In this document: piece by piece, positions 23,101 through 38,100 of the stretch
Numbering within the stretch: position 1 is the stretch's first letter
Layout: each line of letters opens with the position of its first letter
From: Synanceia verrucosa
Taxonomy: Eukaryota > Chordata > Actinopteri > Perciformes > Synanceiidae
Direction of reading: 5' to 3'
NCBI GenBank assembly: GCA_029721515.1
Contig: CM056561.1
Coordinates: forward strand, 4,550,001 to 4,614,000
Length of the DNA stretch: 64,000 nucleotides
The notes under the pieces: generated by a model
What the model was told of the DNA's origin: nothing
The model's database searches: none
What the model saw: the letters and a program-made list of their open reading frames with translations, nothing else
Program-made: the position numbers and the translations under genes

Positions 23101-26100
23101 CGCCGAGCAGTATGTATACATGACTTGACTATATTGATGGGTCCAAAGCCACTCAGCCATAATTAAATACTGTAGATGTCTCCTTCTGTACATGGCTTAT
23201 ATCTGAGGTTGACATCTTGCTTTATGTGCACACTGTTAGTTTTTTCACCCATTAGCTCTGTGGTTTCCTCTGTGCTGCGTGGCATCCACAGGTCTAAAAA
23301 TAAGCCCCGAGAAAACGACATAAATACGCTTATTTGCTGCTATTTGCTTTTTCACCTTGTAAAGTTTATATGCACTGATTTTGTTGTTTCAGACGACTGG
23401 AGAACAGATCAACTCTTTACATCCCTGACACATAGTTTCCATTATGATAAGAATTGGGACAGTGACATTTATTTTGGCTTTAAATTGGGGTCTTAAAAAT
23501 ATATTTAAAGGTTGTGAACCTGGAGTGTGTGATTGTGAAAATGGTGTTTAAAGGTGCAGGAGTCTCTTTAAACAGGAGCAGTTGGACTCCTCTGACTGCT
23601 GCCAGGATAACGTGGACATTTCTGGCCTGTGGATAGGTAGAAAGTATCCCTGCTCGGCCTCAGTGTTGGCCACCAGCACCATCACACCACTGCACAAAGC
23701 CTTGAGTGTATGAGGCCTCCAGTCAGGTGCAGAGTGGAGTCCTGATCACCACCGAAATCACCCCAGAAACTCCCATAGCTCTTCCAGGGCATGGGAACTC
23801 GTAATTCTCACTCTCCTCTGATCGGCCGCATTCCCACCCACAGTTGGTTTTAATCCAGAAATATGTTGTTGTCCCTTCAAGCATGACATTTCAGAAGGTT
23901 TGTCTTGTTGTGATTTATGTGGAGAGGGCAGGGCTGTTCTCCAGTCACTTGTCAAACAACATTTGCTTTTTCTCACACTTGGATCAAGAGTTTTTTTTTG
24001 TACACTTATTTTATTTGTCATTATTACACCATAAGAGAAAGATTAAAATGAGCTCTTTCAAATCATCACAGCTGGTAGCATCGAGATATCAGAGCTCGCG
24101 TCAGACTTAGAAATCATCTGAACCAGGTTGTCCATCATAAAGATGCCTCAGTTATAATTCAGCTATTATATTTACTAGGGATGTCCTGAAATCGGGTGTG
24201 GGTCCAATATCAGCAAAAAATGAGTATCGCATTATATCGGCCTGCATCTAAAATCCAGCTCTTCTATCCAGCTGCAGAGCCCAGTGATCACAACAACAGC
24301 GCTGCTAAGGTGCTAACAAAGTAGCAAGGAGGAGGAGTGATGTCGGCTGTGTGGCAGGATGTTTAGTTAAAGTTAGAAAAAGACGTTGCTTTTCCCGTTG
24401 TGGCACAGAACCAGGAAGTTTAATATGATTAACGACTGTTGTTCTCTGTTTGAGTGATATCACTTCATAAAAGGCCTTTTCTAATATTCCATACTACAAA
24501 CTATGTGATAAAAGTGCGTATGATTCGTGCTGATATCGGATGGTTAACGGTATCGACCAGTACTCAAGGCTACAATATTGGTATCGTATCATAAGTGAAA
24601 AATGGGACACGTCTCATATTTACTTCACACTCATGCTTTTATATAAATGAATCACGTCATGCTCTGCCTGCTATCAGTCATGTGACACCTACAGGAAGAA
24701 AAGATTGAATTCATGTCTTTATAGTTTGGACGTTATTTGGGGTCAACAACAGGCCGTTCAAAGTGGAATTCCTTTACTTTTTATATTTCTCTGCTTAAAA
24801 AAGGTAACCAGTAAAATACCATTAACATATGGCATGGGTTGTACAGTTACAGGAAATGTTAACAAGATGTTGATAATAGTTAATGGGCTTTAAGTGAGTG
24901 GCAATGATATTGTCCTTTAAAGCTGTTGGATTAAAAGAGAAAAAGAGGTCAAACAGAGAAAGTAAAGGCGTCTGTCCTATAAGTGTGTAGGGGAGTGGAG
25001 AGTGTTAAGTGTTACACATTTTATTGGCATGCTGAGCAGCTGTTTCTGTCTCTGGTTTCACTTCAGCGCTCTTTAATGGGGGATTTACTGGAGAATGTAG
25101 TGCAGCGTTATGTCGCTATCAGCTCCTGAAGTCTCACCAGCTTAACACAAGGCTCCTGTTGTTGCTGTCCAAACAATATTGTCCAACTTTTGAGGTTAAT
25201 AAAAATCCAAGATTAGTGCATTTAGTGGGACTGCTGCATTATCAATGTGTTGCGTAACATTGAGATAGGCGCTGCGTAACACTAAAGTTTGACGATTACT
25301 TTGTGACCTTTGGAGCAGATGGTGCGTTTAATGCTAATAGGAAAACACATTATTGAGAGATTTTTTGCGTGATATTTTGTTCACAAAGTTCACTTCTTTG
25401 TTCTTGAAAATTGTGAAATTAAAGTTGTACAAAAAAGTCTTTGCCTTCAAATTATATCGTTTTTGCATGTTTTAAAGGGCTGAAAAAAATTTAAGAAAAA
25501 ACATTTTCGGAGATTAATCGGTCAGTATTGGTCGGGCCCTACAGTAAATTGACTATTTTCTACCCAAGGGTTATCGTTATGACATATTTGGGTCTTAAAT
25601 TATATTTGTTGAGGTCTTGCAAGAACCCTGTCTTCACCATATCACATCACACCTCATGATCACATCACATTATGTGCCATTATTATAACAATTTAAAAAA
25701 CATTGCAGGACTCATTAAACAGAATGTATCTCTGACTGACTTTCCCTGGACCAATGCTGCTAGCTGTGTCCGCCAAGCTGTCCCATCTGTTCAGGAGGAA
25801 GAGCCATGATCTAACCATCGGCTGAGTTTGGCCCAGTTTAAAAACGCTCTGCCCTTTGAGGAAGACTGGGGAGTTTGATCAGGGTTTAACATCCTGTCAG
25901 ATGTGTCACGAAGGAGCAGCGCCACAAGTTTTTCCACAGCTGTCTGTAGATAGACGCTACATTTTCATCACCATCATCATCTCTCTGGTGATCCCACGAT
26001 GTGCTCTAATTGCCTTCATTCGTCTTAGTAACTGTCCCATTGTTTGCATCGCAGGGTGATAAAAGGGCCATTTTCATTTGCTTATTCCCAATAGTTTCAC

Positions 26101-29100
26101 AGGAAGCACTGATCATTTCAGAGAGGTGAATGGCTTTTGCAGGCACAGGGCCGGGAGATCCACCGGGAATGTTTTTTTTTAATTTATGGCATTTTTTATT
26201 GCTTTTTTGTTGTTAAGGCAACAGTTTTAGTCCATATTGACCTCCTGTTAGCCGCTGCTTTAGAAATAGAATATGAATAGACATCGGACTGTTTGCTGTG
26301 GTCATTAGACTAGTTCAAAAGAAAGTGGTGATTGTTGCTAGGTGACGACACGTCAGTGGGACTGAGGATGTGGTGATGAACTAATTCGGTTACTATTCAG
26401 TTACTTAACTCATTTAGTGCCAGCCATTTTTAAAACAAAAGTGCCTTGTTCCAGCATTTTTGCCACATATTTCAAGACCCACAGAATATTTTGTACTATG
26501 ACTCTGAAAACACTGAATAACGAAATAATAATGAAAGAAGAGACTCTCTATTTCATCATGGCAATTTGTTTTTATCTTGTTCCATTCTTGTTTTATCAGA
26601 GGTAGAGGACACTTTCACCAAAATCATCACTTTTTGTCCAGATTCTGTTTGTTTTGCTCTCTAATCTCGATCGTCTCCACTTCCTGTTTTGGTCTCTGTG
26701 GTGTGTACCATCTCTTTATGCTCCAACTACATCTCCCAGAAGCCCCAAAATTACTCACAGGCTGTGTGAGAGCGCCCTCTTGTGCCAACCGCCAACAAAC
26801 CACTTTGGCGTATATATACGTCTATGGCAGTCAAAGAGTTAAGGACTGGGACCACATTACGATATGATCAGAAATAATAATACATAATAATATTGAAGTT
26901 ATTAGTTTTTTCTGACACTTTAAATGGTGATGCTACAGCACACTGATACATCATTTCATTATGTATTTTGTGCTATTAATCATAAAAATAAATGCAGCAG
27001 TGAACAGCTCTAATGTGGCAGGCATTCGGCCCGTGTCAAAGATAAATCGTGCTGTTTGGAAATTTAACTATCAGTACAGATTCACTCTGACTGCACAACA
27101 ATCTTTGGACCAATAAACAACTAAAGGCTGGAAACTGGATTCAAAGTGGAAATGTTGTGTGCGCGTGATAAGTACGTCAGACCTTTGAGACAGATGGACG
27201 GATCACTTTTTGTTCTCAGCTTGTGATAATGCAGCCCACGCATCAGATATTCAAGGTGAAGTAAATAGAGCGAGCTGGTTTATTCCAACAGAAGAACCTT
27301 CTGAAAATCGAACATGCTTGTACTGTTTTCACTTTTTGCAACAAAGGTGCAGATATGACGGAGGTGCAGACCCACTGAAGGCATTTTTCATATTTGTTCA
27401 GTTTTTTCATCACTTCTTCTCCTTAGTTTACAACAAACTGCAGCTGTAGCAGCACTTTCCTCTCCTCTCCAGTGATCTCCATCACTTGTGTCTTTCAAGA
27501 AATCTGTGTATTTTACCAGCTGCAGTCTTTGTCTGTGTGATGCTGCCCTACAGATATTTGGCTTCATAGCAGTAAGCAGAATAGTGTGGCTTTGGAACAG
27601 CATTGGTTTGCTTTTGCAAAACACAGGAAACCAAGCAGAGGCCTGCTCTGGCTTGTGATGGCAGGAGGGCAAATCTGAAGAGCAGGCGAGAGTGGGAAGT
27701 GAAGAATGAGGAACAAAATAAGAGCACGAGCGCTGTGGAAAGAGAGCTGACCGCTCTGTTCGGGGCTCCCAGCCATTTTAATCTTCCTGCTGTTTCTTGC
27801 TGTTTTATTTAGTTCCCTTCTGTCTTTTCTAGTCTGTTTTTACTTCTGAGATTTCATGTTTAAGTCAAATATAATCAGACTTGGATGATGACATGAACTG
27901 AACTCGGTCTGGTTTCCTTTAATACCCACAGAGTAACCAGTTGTCTGTAAGGCTCAGGAGATGACATGTCATCAAAGCCTCAGTCGAGTCTGGAGGGGTT
28001 AGATGAAAATAGGATTTGAACGGATGTAAAAAAAAAAAGGAGTTTTTTCCGGGGGGAAAACACTAAAATACTCCTAAGTTCTCCGCTTGCTTCATGAACT
28101 CCTGACTGAAATGAAGCATTTTATAAGGAAGCAGTGTTTTAGACAGAGGAGCAGATCTTGTTTGCTGAGGCCTCTGCTCTGCAGAGACTTCCTTACCTTC
28201 CCCTAGCAACAACACCGCTATTGGCATCTGACAAAAGTTGTGAGGGAAGTTGCTATAGCTACAAGTTAATCTTTTTGTGTAGCCTGAAGTGACAGTGGGC
28301 TAATAAAGTGAAGTGCTGCTCAGAAGCACTGCAGGTTTGCCCAGAGACATGACCATTAGAGTTGTTTTTTTTATTTAATGACCCACCTTTGCAGTTATTT
28401 CCTTTGACATTTTGTCATCTGTTTTAATAGGCACCAGTATTTTTTTTAAAACTGGGGTAAAAGTACTAGACAGGGTTAAGTCAGGCCTAAGTTAACAGAT
28501 GCACCTATCTATTATCTGATTACCTGCACTCGACTAGACTCACCCTGCAAACATAATGACCTGCAATATCCCCGTGTCTAGCTCTTCCCACATTGGCTGC
28601 CATGTCATTTAATGCGTCATGATCTACTCTGTCGTCAGCCGCTTAATTGCTTGTGCTGTGTCAACATTTTGTCCCTGAGAAATGATCTTGGTCCATTCAG
28701 GCTGGTGCACGCTAAAAACCCTCACTGAGTTTTAACCTGTGAGTTTAACGTCAAAGTGGACCATGTGTCTGAGAGATGACATGCAGACACCACAGAGGGG
28801 AATCCTGTCTTTTGCTATGTGTCCCATCTTCTATTAGCCAGAACAAAGCTATTCTTTGTTCGTGCATGGCCCTGAGGCTACAGATTGCATTTGAGGATCA
28901 AGCGACAGAAAGAGAGGGCTTTTTGTTCCAGGGCTGAATGGCCATTACGCTCACAGCCCACATTAGAGAGACGTGGCTCCTGTCTAACAGCTTCTGCCTC
29001 TCCAGGGGGTTCAGAGCCCGGACACTGACGAAAGAGGGCCAGTAGGACCGCAGCTAATGGGTATTTTCTTTGTTGGTAAATCTGTGATCAATCAATTAGA

Positions 29101-32100
29101 TGTTTTGTCCTTAAAATGTCAGAAAACTGTGAAATATTTTGAAGAGTGTTTCCCAAAGCTCAAGATGACGTCCTCAAATGTATTGTCTTGACTTTCAGTT
29201 TTCTGTCATAGAGGAGGAAAGACACCAAAAAATACAAATAAATAGCATCATCAGAGAAGACCTTTTTTTCTCAAAAATGTACTCAAACCCATCATTTGAC
29301 CATCAAAATAGTTGATGAATAATTTAATAACTTCAGGAGCAACTAGTGCTGAGCAATATGGACAGTATTTAATTAATATCTTGATATAGCTCATTTTATA
29401 TTCTAATAATGATATATATCCCATAGTAGTAGAGCTATCTGATATTACGATATATATCGTAGTGCTATATACAAATTTGCACTTCACGATATGATACTTA
29501 TCGTGATACCTGAGTCATGTTTCAGTATATTATTGCAATGTTGTGATATTGCAAAAAATTGTGATATTTTTCATTGTATATACAACTTGTATTTTAAGCT
29601 GCATTTTATATTTTAAATTTAAAATGCAGCTTAAAATACAAGTTGTATATACAGTGTGTGCATACGTATGTATATGTACACATATTTATATATGTACATA
29701 TATTTATATGGGGGAATCAATATTAAGAAATTAAAAATCAATATTATATCAGAAGAAAAAGTATTGCGATACATTGCCCTATGAATTTTTTTTCCACATT
29801 TTCAGACATTTTTATATTGCACAACACAGACACCGATGCAAGCACAGATGGTGAGAATGTTAATATACTGTATGTGTGTTCATCGTGTTTTTACAGTGCA
29901 TGCATTGTATGCATTGACTGTTTACTGCCAGTCATGACCATCTGCCTGCAGATTTAGCGAGGGAGTGAGATGGAGAGAGAGGGACGGATGACATTACGTA
30001 ATGCAGAGGAGTCGAGGCAGAGCGATGGGGGACGGAGGGACTGATGGAGAGCAGTGGCTGCTCTATTAATAGATGGGTGGAAGGGCAGCTGTTGGCGATA
30101 CACAGCGGGCAGACCAGCCTGGTCAGTACTGATAGCCTCAGTGTCGCTACATTACCTCATCATACAGGACAGAACGGTTAGACGACATCATGCCATTCCC
30201 TGCACTACTTTTTACTTCATATGTGCACTGATAATTCACATTTTCAGGAGCCTTCATCTACATTTTTTCTGTGATTTCTCATGTTGTGGGATGACACATT
30301 TCTACAGCTCATCTATATAAACAGTGCCCAGTCCAGTTCCCTTTAGAGCCATGCAGATCCCTCATGTCTTAAACTGGCTGGAAGGAAAGAGGAGACAGAT
30401 GCATATCAGCAACAGACAAGGAAATGTATGGTTAACAGAGTTCTTGTGGTTCCCATCTCTGTCTCTGCCAGCCCTCCTCACATTCTCTGCCTCTGAGCGT
30501 GCCAAGTATGAACATATGTTTTAGAGACAAATAAATGAAAAGTTTTGCCCGAGGGAAAAGTTTGTTTCATGACTGGAAACATTGTTCAGGTTTTTGTTGT
30601 GCGTGTTTGCATATATTTGTGTTCGAGAGAAACTGACAGAGACAAAAAGCAACATGAAACCATGGTCAGTGTTTGTCCAACGTGTACAGCACTGTGTACT
30701 GCTATCACAACTCAGAGTGAAGCTTTTCAAAGTTGATTTCGGAGACGTGTTTGTGTGACAGACAGTGTTTTTCGACTCTTTGAGTGCCACAGTCGCTGCA
30801 GGCACATGCAGCTGGACTGGATATGAAATAGCTGGTATAGAGAGACACATATATCCACCATGATGCCTGTTTTTGGGCTTGTATTGATCATATGGTCCAG
30901 GTCATTTTATACATGGAAATCAAAGGTTTAGGGCCACTTAACAAGTCTCACATCTAAACACTACATCTACTATTGCACTACATCACTATGTCTACCATAA
31001 TAAAGCTCATATTATACAAAATAACTTACTGAATTGAAATCATAAAATAGAATAGAATAAAATATGTTTTCAGTTATCCCCCATTGGGGGAAATTCACCC
31101 ACCACAGCAGCATAAGCATATGCTGCATAACAAAGAAACAATAAACAACAGCAATGAAATAATAATAATAAAAATAATAATAAATATTTACAATATGTAC
31201 TGAATATAAGGAAGACATTGTTTTGAATTGCAAATGAAATTAATTAAATTATTAAATAAATAAAATGTATTTGTGATGTGGATGTGACCTGTAGAAATAG
31301 AAATAAAAATTTAAAAAAAAAAAACAATAAATAACAATAAACAATTAAAACAATGCAAATTTGCTGTGCAAAGATTTGTGCAAATTAGTTTGAAAAAAAA
31401 ATAATGTTAATAATAAATTAATATTGATGATAACCATGATTAAAGCCCAAACTACACAAAAATAGCTTATTGAGGTATGGAAAAGGTGTCGTTCTTGAAC
31501 TGTTCTTGTATTGAAACAAAGGTATCGAAATTGGTATTGTGTCAAAAATTTTAAACCATACCCAGCCCTATTGTTGTCACTGAAAACTACTTATTTTTTA
31601 TGATGAGCTCAAAACAATGAAATCTGTTGATGCTGCCCAGCCATGTCCGCTCTGTCTTCCTCTTTTCTATTGACCTTCCCAAACTAGATTCTTCCAAAAT
31701 GTCTGCATGACACATTATTTTTTTTTTCCTGGCAACCAGATGGACCTCTAGTGTTTTGTCCAGGACTTGAAGTGAAATCGGTCCTTTGAGAATGACACAA
31801 TTACCCTTTGTTACCTGTAGACTGCAAAACGCTCACAGTCTGTGAGGAGATGGAGAGAGGGGTTTTAGATTAGGTAAGGCAGAAAAATTAAAAAAAAGAT
31901 GAAATTAAGGAAACTTAAGGAAGTTCAGTACAGCACTGATTAAAATGTCAGGTTTTTGCTGTGTCGTCTGCTTTTTCTTGTTTTTCACATTTGTCGTGTG
32001 GACTTATAATGTACGCTATAAACCAGGCAGATCTGGATCATTTCTGGTAACTGGAGTAGAGGTGCTGTGTTAAATATAGAGGAAAGGCCCGGCCGTCTCC

Positions 32101-35100
32101 CCAACAACAACAGCAGCAGAGAGCCACTTTAACACTGGACGGTGGGTGGGGGTTGAAAAACAGCAACACAGCAGCATCATATCACCGGCTGCGGTGTCAA
32201 AGTCCAAATGTCCTCTTGGGACCTGAGGAAATCTACGTTGGTAGAAGTTTTCTTCCACAGTAAATGTAGAAAATAATCCTCAGTGTGAGCCCAGAGTCAC
32301 TGTAACTTCTGCTCTTTGGATGAAAAGATGTCGATGCACACATACAGTAGATACTCACATGCATGCTGCACTCTGAGCTTGTTGTTGCTACTTGTGTCTT
32401 GGCTCAAAACTCTAGTTTTTCCCCTCTCTATGTGCCTGGGCCTGGCTTGTTGACTTTAGCTGGCCCATGTGTTGTGCCGCTGCCAGAGGGGACGGTCCTT
32501 GGCTCAGCCGAAGCCAATGGAAGTAGAGGGAGGAAGGAAGGTAAAAGGATGTGTGTGTGTGTGTGTGTGTGTGCGTGTGTGCGTGTGTGTGTGTGTGCGT
32601 GCGTGTGCATGGGTGTGAGAGAGCGAGCGATTTTGAGTCCAGTTAGCTAAACGATCCAATCAGAAGCATCACACACACACACACACAGGTACAGCGAATG
32701 GGATTAAAACATTCCTACTGAGGCACAGCACTGTGAATTTCACAGTATGAATGGTGGCACTGCACTACAGTAAACACCACAGTGGTATGTGCCTGCACAG
32801 GTTCAGCTGCATGCACATGTTTATCATGTCATCATTAAATTTACTGCGTGCCATAAACGTGCCACGGTTGGACTGCAAGGCCTGTAAACATCCAGATTTA
32901 GGGAGTCAAAAACCAAAAACACCCTTCCACCCAAACACTCACTCACTCACACATATACATAAAGCCTACCACACATACACACACCAACATTTCTGCTCTT
33001 CAGTCACTTTCTGGGCACTAAGTTAACTTAAAATAAAGACGATGCATCAGTGTAGTCGCCCTGACAAGACGAGAAGTTACAGAGAGAGTATCTGTCCGTG
33101 TCATTTTGAGCATCTGCAGGCGCTGATCTGATCATCAGAGTCAACGATAAACAGGGACGGCGGCGCTGTTATCTGTGCGAGCTGGCTTTATGACAGCACA
33201 AGAATGCGGCAGCCGTCTGCTGCTAACTCGGTGCAAACTTTAATACGCATCCGCCTGATAGTGATGGTGGATCAGCCTCGCTGCCGTCAGTGCGAGGAAG
33301 AGTCAACTGGCAGTTGGCCTTCTGAGAAAAGGTGTCTAAAACACGCCATTAGTGTTGTTTACTGCTTAACACATGTGCACAGCGCGGCACAAAAGCTCGC
33401 AGCAGATGTAACGAAGCTGCGGTGGAGTGTCGAGCTTCTGCCGGGAAGCAGAGGAAGGGAAAAGCTCAGTGTCAGGAAATCAGAGTGGGTTAGTTTGGGG
33501 GGGGGGTATTAATGGGGCCTGGTGTGTGTTTGTATTCCTCTGTGGGAGAGAGGGAAAGGGATAGCAATGGTTGACTCATCAAGCTTTCATTAATACACTG
33601 ACACGCCAAAAAACAGGCATGTGTGACTAGCAGATTTAGTACTGTATAGTTAATATGTTTTCAACACCACAAGCAGGTCAAATATCAGAATCAGAAACAA
33701 GTTTATTGTCAACAAGTAAGTTTGCACAAACAAGGAATTTAACTTGGTGACTTGGTGCATGACATGTAGACACATAAACCTATATACATATAAACATGTA
33801 AATGTAGTGCAGAAATAAGAACTAAAGATGATAAAGTGACTAAGAAAGAGGGGTGTCCAGATACAACTTGTTCACATCCGATAAAATACCAATACTGCAG
33901 CCTTGAGTATTGACTGATATCAATCCGATACAATATCAGCATGAATCATACATACTTTTATCACTTATTTTGTAGTATGGAATTATGGATCAAATTATAT
34001 TACTCACAGAGAATGATAGCCAGCAAAAGTAGGTCTGAGGAAAAACTGACCCATTTATTATTAACCAATGGGTTACATCAATTTTAACCTTAAACGTGAA
34101 AATATTCTATAACTGAATATAATAAATAATAAAAATAGAAAACCCTGAAAAATAACCTCAGTAAATACAATAAAAAATTTAAAATAAATATATATTTTGA
34201 AGTGCAAAATAACCACTAGTTTAACTTAAACATAAGCATATTCTACAATTGAATTTAAAAAAAATATGAAAATAATTTAGAAAACCCTGAAAAATAACCT
34301 CAGTAAATCCAATCAAATTTTTAATACTATATATTTTTAAAGTGCAAAATAACCACTAGTTAAAATTAAACATAAGTATATTCTACAAATGAACAGAATA
34401 ATGTCTGGAATGGACTGCTGGTGTCGGAGTGGAGGCCGATATAATCAGATACTCAGTTTTTTTGCTGATAGCGGACCAATGTACACAAAGACAAGCGCTG
34501 TACAGAACGTGCAGATATTCAGAGATGTTATAGTCTGTTTCTTTACTCCAGAGTCGAGCCGACTTGTGTCCGTGTTTGCACCGAAACGATAAAGTCAACA
34601 CAGAAATGTTATTAAGGATGAGGCAGAGGCCCGTGAATCAAGAGCGTGTCCCTGGTTGGCCCGGGTTAGTGCTGAAAACAAGGCTAATGACTGAAACAGG
34701 ACACGGCTAATCTTGTTATCTCTTTATCTCTCATCCAGACTGAGTGTGTTGTGTGTGTTTTCAGCCTGTTTACCCACCTCTCTGCTGGCTGGGTCTTCAC
34801 TTTTAGCTGCGGTGTGCATGTTATTCTTCACTTACTGTGATTCTCTGCATGTTGGTATTTTATATTTATATTGTTTTTCCAAGTGCCCGCATTGTATTCA
34901 GAGCTACCTAAAACAGAAATGCACTTTGAGATGTCGAAGACTAAAACCAGCGTCGTGTTCAGACCGTCTCTCAGAGATTCCTTCCTATCTCTGCACATTC
35001 CTCCGCGATCTGTTTGCTTCCCATCCGGCACTTTCTCATCAGCGTGGGGGCTTTAAACCCTCTTTATGAAGTTTTAAAAATGTTTTCAAAGTGTTGTCAC

Positions 35101-38100
35101 TTCTTAAGAGTGGGTGTGTGAGCAGGTACGTGCACGCTCGCTGATTTGCAGCATACTTTTGTTGGTGTTTTTGCACTCTGGAGTGAAGGATTTTGCGTCG
35201 AGTGTGTGTGTGCGCTCAGAGACTCGCAGTGGATCTCTGCCAGGGCTTAGGGCTTGGCTGAGCGAACGCCTCAAACCAGTTTACTCTGGTTGTGTAGTGA
35301 AGTCTGGGGGCGGGACAGGAACCTCTTAAAGCTGCAGATCGTGTGCATGTTTGCCTCTGTTTGTGCATGGGTCTGTTTAGTGTTGGGCCTGTATTAGTGG
35401 GTGTGTTCATATGTTGACACTTTACATACGTGGCTGCACAGTGGACATACATTAACCTCATTTTATCAGCTTTGACATTTTACTTTCTTGTACATTTTAC
35501 ATGTTTAATGTGTGGGTGAGATCTTGGCCCTGCTTTAAATACTTTTCCCTGCTTTTTGCTTTCAAGGACATGAAGGAAAGGTGGAGAGAATGAGGGGGAG
35601 AACTTCACTGCAGGAAGATACGATTTGTTGTTGTGCTCGGTCACGTTTTTATTAGACCGCCGGATGCCAGAGCACACTCTTTGGGCTCATTGTGTTTGTG
35701 AATGTGTGCTGTGTGTATGTGCACGCTGCTAGTTGAGTATAAATAAGGTTTAAGCTGAGGGTGGACCGCTCAGCATGGGGTGCACTGAGCAGGAAGGGAA
35801 GAACGAGTATGTGTCTCTCCAAGCAAGGTTGCACAAGCTGTGCAGAAACACACCATGCAACCCTTTCACTCTTGAGGCTTTCCATTACATCCTCACACAC
35901 ACAAACACACAGTTTCTCAAGTGATAATCATGTATCTTTGTGCTCTGGCTTCTTCTTTTGTTCGATTTGTTTGCTCTCGGGTCTTTTCTCCTAAAATAAT
36001 GTTCCATTACTCAAGTCAAAACAATAAGCTTGGCTGAAGTTTTGATTTGTTCAAACATATCCCAGAGGTCCAGGTGAGCAGCAGTGGCTGTTCCTGTGTA
36101 GTCAATTCCTATTTGTGTGTTTTGCAGGAAGCCCTCAGGTCACGCTGATAAGGAGGTGATGGCTGCCACCGTCCTGACCTCGCTGTCCACATCCCCTTTG
36201 GTGCTCTGCCCTTCCTCTGCACCCACAGGTAACATCGCTGCTGCGCCGCTGCATTCAGCCTTGATAAGGGATGAACTTTTTTTTTTTAAAACCGATACGA
36301 TAACTGACAACTTTCTGTTGTCAAAGTCCGATAACATACTCAGAGAAAAGAAAGACTAATGAGCAAAAGTGGCTATAAGATATATCATGACCTCAATACT
36401 ATTAACAAAACAGTTTTGAATCTTTAATAAAGACCTCTAGAACTGAAATACTTTGCACCAGAAAAAGTCCATTCATTCCACAAGTTCAGTCATTTCTGTG
36501 GTTAATGTGTAACAACTGTCGATAAGACGTTGATATTAAGTCAAACCTGCAACTACCAAAATTATGACCGAGTTGTTTTCCCACATGAAGGAGGATTCGG
36601 AATGAATTTCTCCAGTCAGAAAGGTGTTTTTACGATTATACAGACGCCGCTTGAACGCAGCAGCACTCACCGCAAGTGTAGGAGTGGGAGCGCTTGATTA
36701 AAAAGACGACCTACACAGCAGTGCAGACAAAAATATATTAATTTTATTTTTTATGATATTGGACTTATCGGAATGACGAAATAATTATCTGGCCGATAAT
36801 TATCGTGCAGCCCTGGCCTTGATCACACCTGCAGTGGAAGCTGAGTCTGCAGAGTCGTTCATGTGTTCTGTGCATCGAATGGAAGCGAGGCTCACATTCT
36901 TATTAGCTCTATTCTCTTATCTTTTTATACATGCATGCTTCCCCAGGCCCCACGCTCGCTGCCAACTGTTCAGCCTTGACCCTATCACCACAGCTCCTCT
37001 TGCTGTTTACAGTATATCTGTGTTTGCCATCCCCATGCCAACCTGCCAGACTGCTGTCAAAGTCCTATCTGCTTTTTTTTTTTTTTTGAGCCAGCAAGGT
37101 CACTGATGTTGCTCTCAGGCAACATCTCATATCACATATATAACCCCCAAAAATAAATCCAAAGCAATGGGAGTTCTTGTGAAAAATGAAATCTAAAAAT
37201 CTCAATGAAAAGCTTAATTCACACAAACTGAGTTGTACAAAGGAGATGTTGTTGTTGTTGTTGTTGTTATTGTGAACAAGTTATGTAGCTACCGATCCTC
37301 CTTATAGTGTTTTATATGATAGTACATAATTTCTCCATGTCCGTGTGGTCGACCTCTCAGTAGTTCTGCAAACAATAATCCTTAAACACACTTTTTGATT
37401 AACTGGGATCCAGCTCCTTACTTTCATACAAGGAATAGTTTTAGGTTGTTACATGTTAATTCCCAACATACATGACATCAGGCTTTGCTCTATTTTGGGC
37501 TTTCGGCTTTGCCACAGTGAAATTCTGATCAAGCAGGATCAGTTATGATGAGTCTCTGTGGTCAGGCATCATTGGATTGGCTACAAGGGTGTTTAAAGGG
37601 TTTGTGGGTCAAGATGTAGAACTAATCTAGTATTATATAGTAATATTTGTTCATCTTACTGGGTGCAGTTCAGTGTAGCTTAATGAAAAATGTCAGGACA
37701 GACGATATGTAAGATATTAAAGATGTATACATCAAACTGGATGTCATGGTTCAGGACTTTTGAGGGCGTTTTCATTTCCATTACAGCATTGAGTCAGGAG
37801 GATTCTTCTTATACAGACCGTCTCACTATTATGTTGCCATAGTTTTATTTCAGGCTTATATTAACTGTTTGAGTGCCATATGTCAAAGTTTTTTTTCAGT
37901 GGCAGGCACAGGAGGGCGCTCTCACACAGCCTGTTAGTAATATTAGGGCTTCTGGGATTTGTAGTTGGGACATAAAGAGACAGTATACACCACAGAGATC
38001 AAAGCAGGAAGTGGAGACGATCGAGATTAGAGAGCAAAACAAACAGGATCTGGACAGAAAGTGTTGTTTAGGGTGGGAGTGGCCTCTACCTTTGATTAAA

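Larger units (their letters stand above)
15987..36127 (+). other. slc2a4rg: slc2a4rg intron 2 (20.1 kb)
   Basis: By far the largest intron of the window, with many copies of R1-R4, retroposon-like tails and microsatellites listed separately. No nested coding exon is supported; the longest ORFs, including the 123-codon one at 18524-18895, show no recognisable family motif. Two stretches without recognised repeats (about 21130-21650 and 28550-29050) look more complex and could hold regulatory elements. Confidence 0.6.

Noticed and set aside
35773..35900. Possible alternative first exon starting [12 protein letters not shown] before slc2a4rg exon 3
   Set aside because: The only donor-like site in frame leaves phase 1, while exon 3 needs phase 2; no family resemblance.
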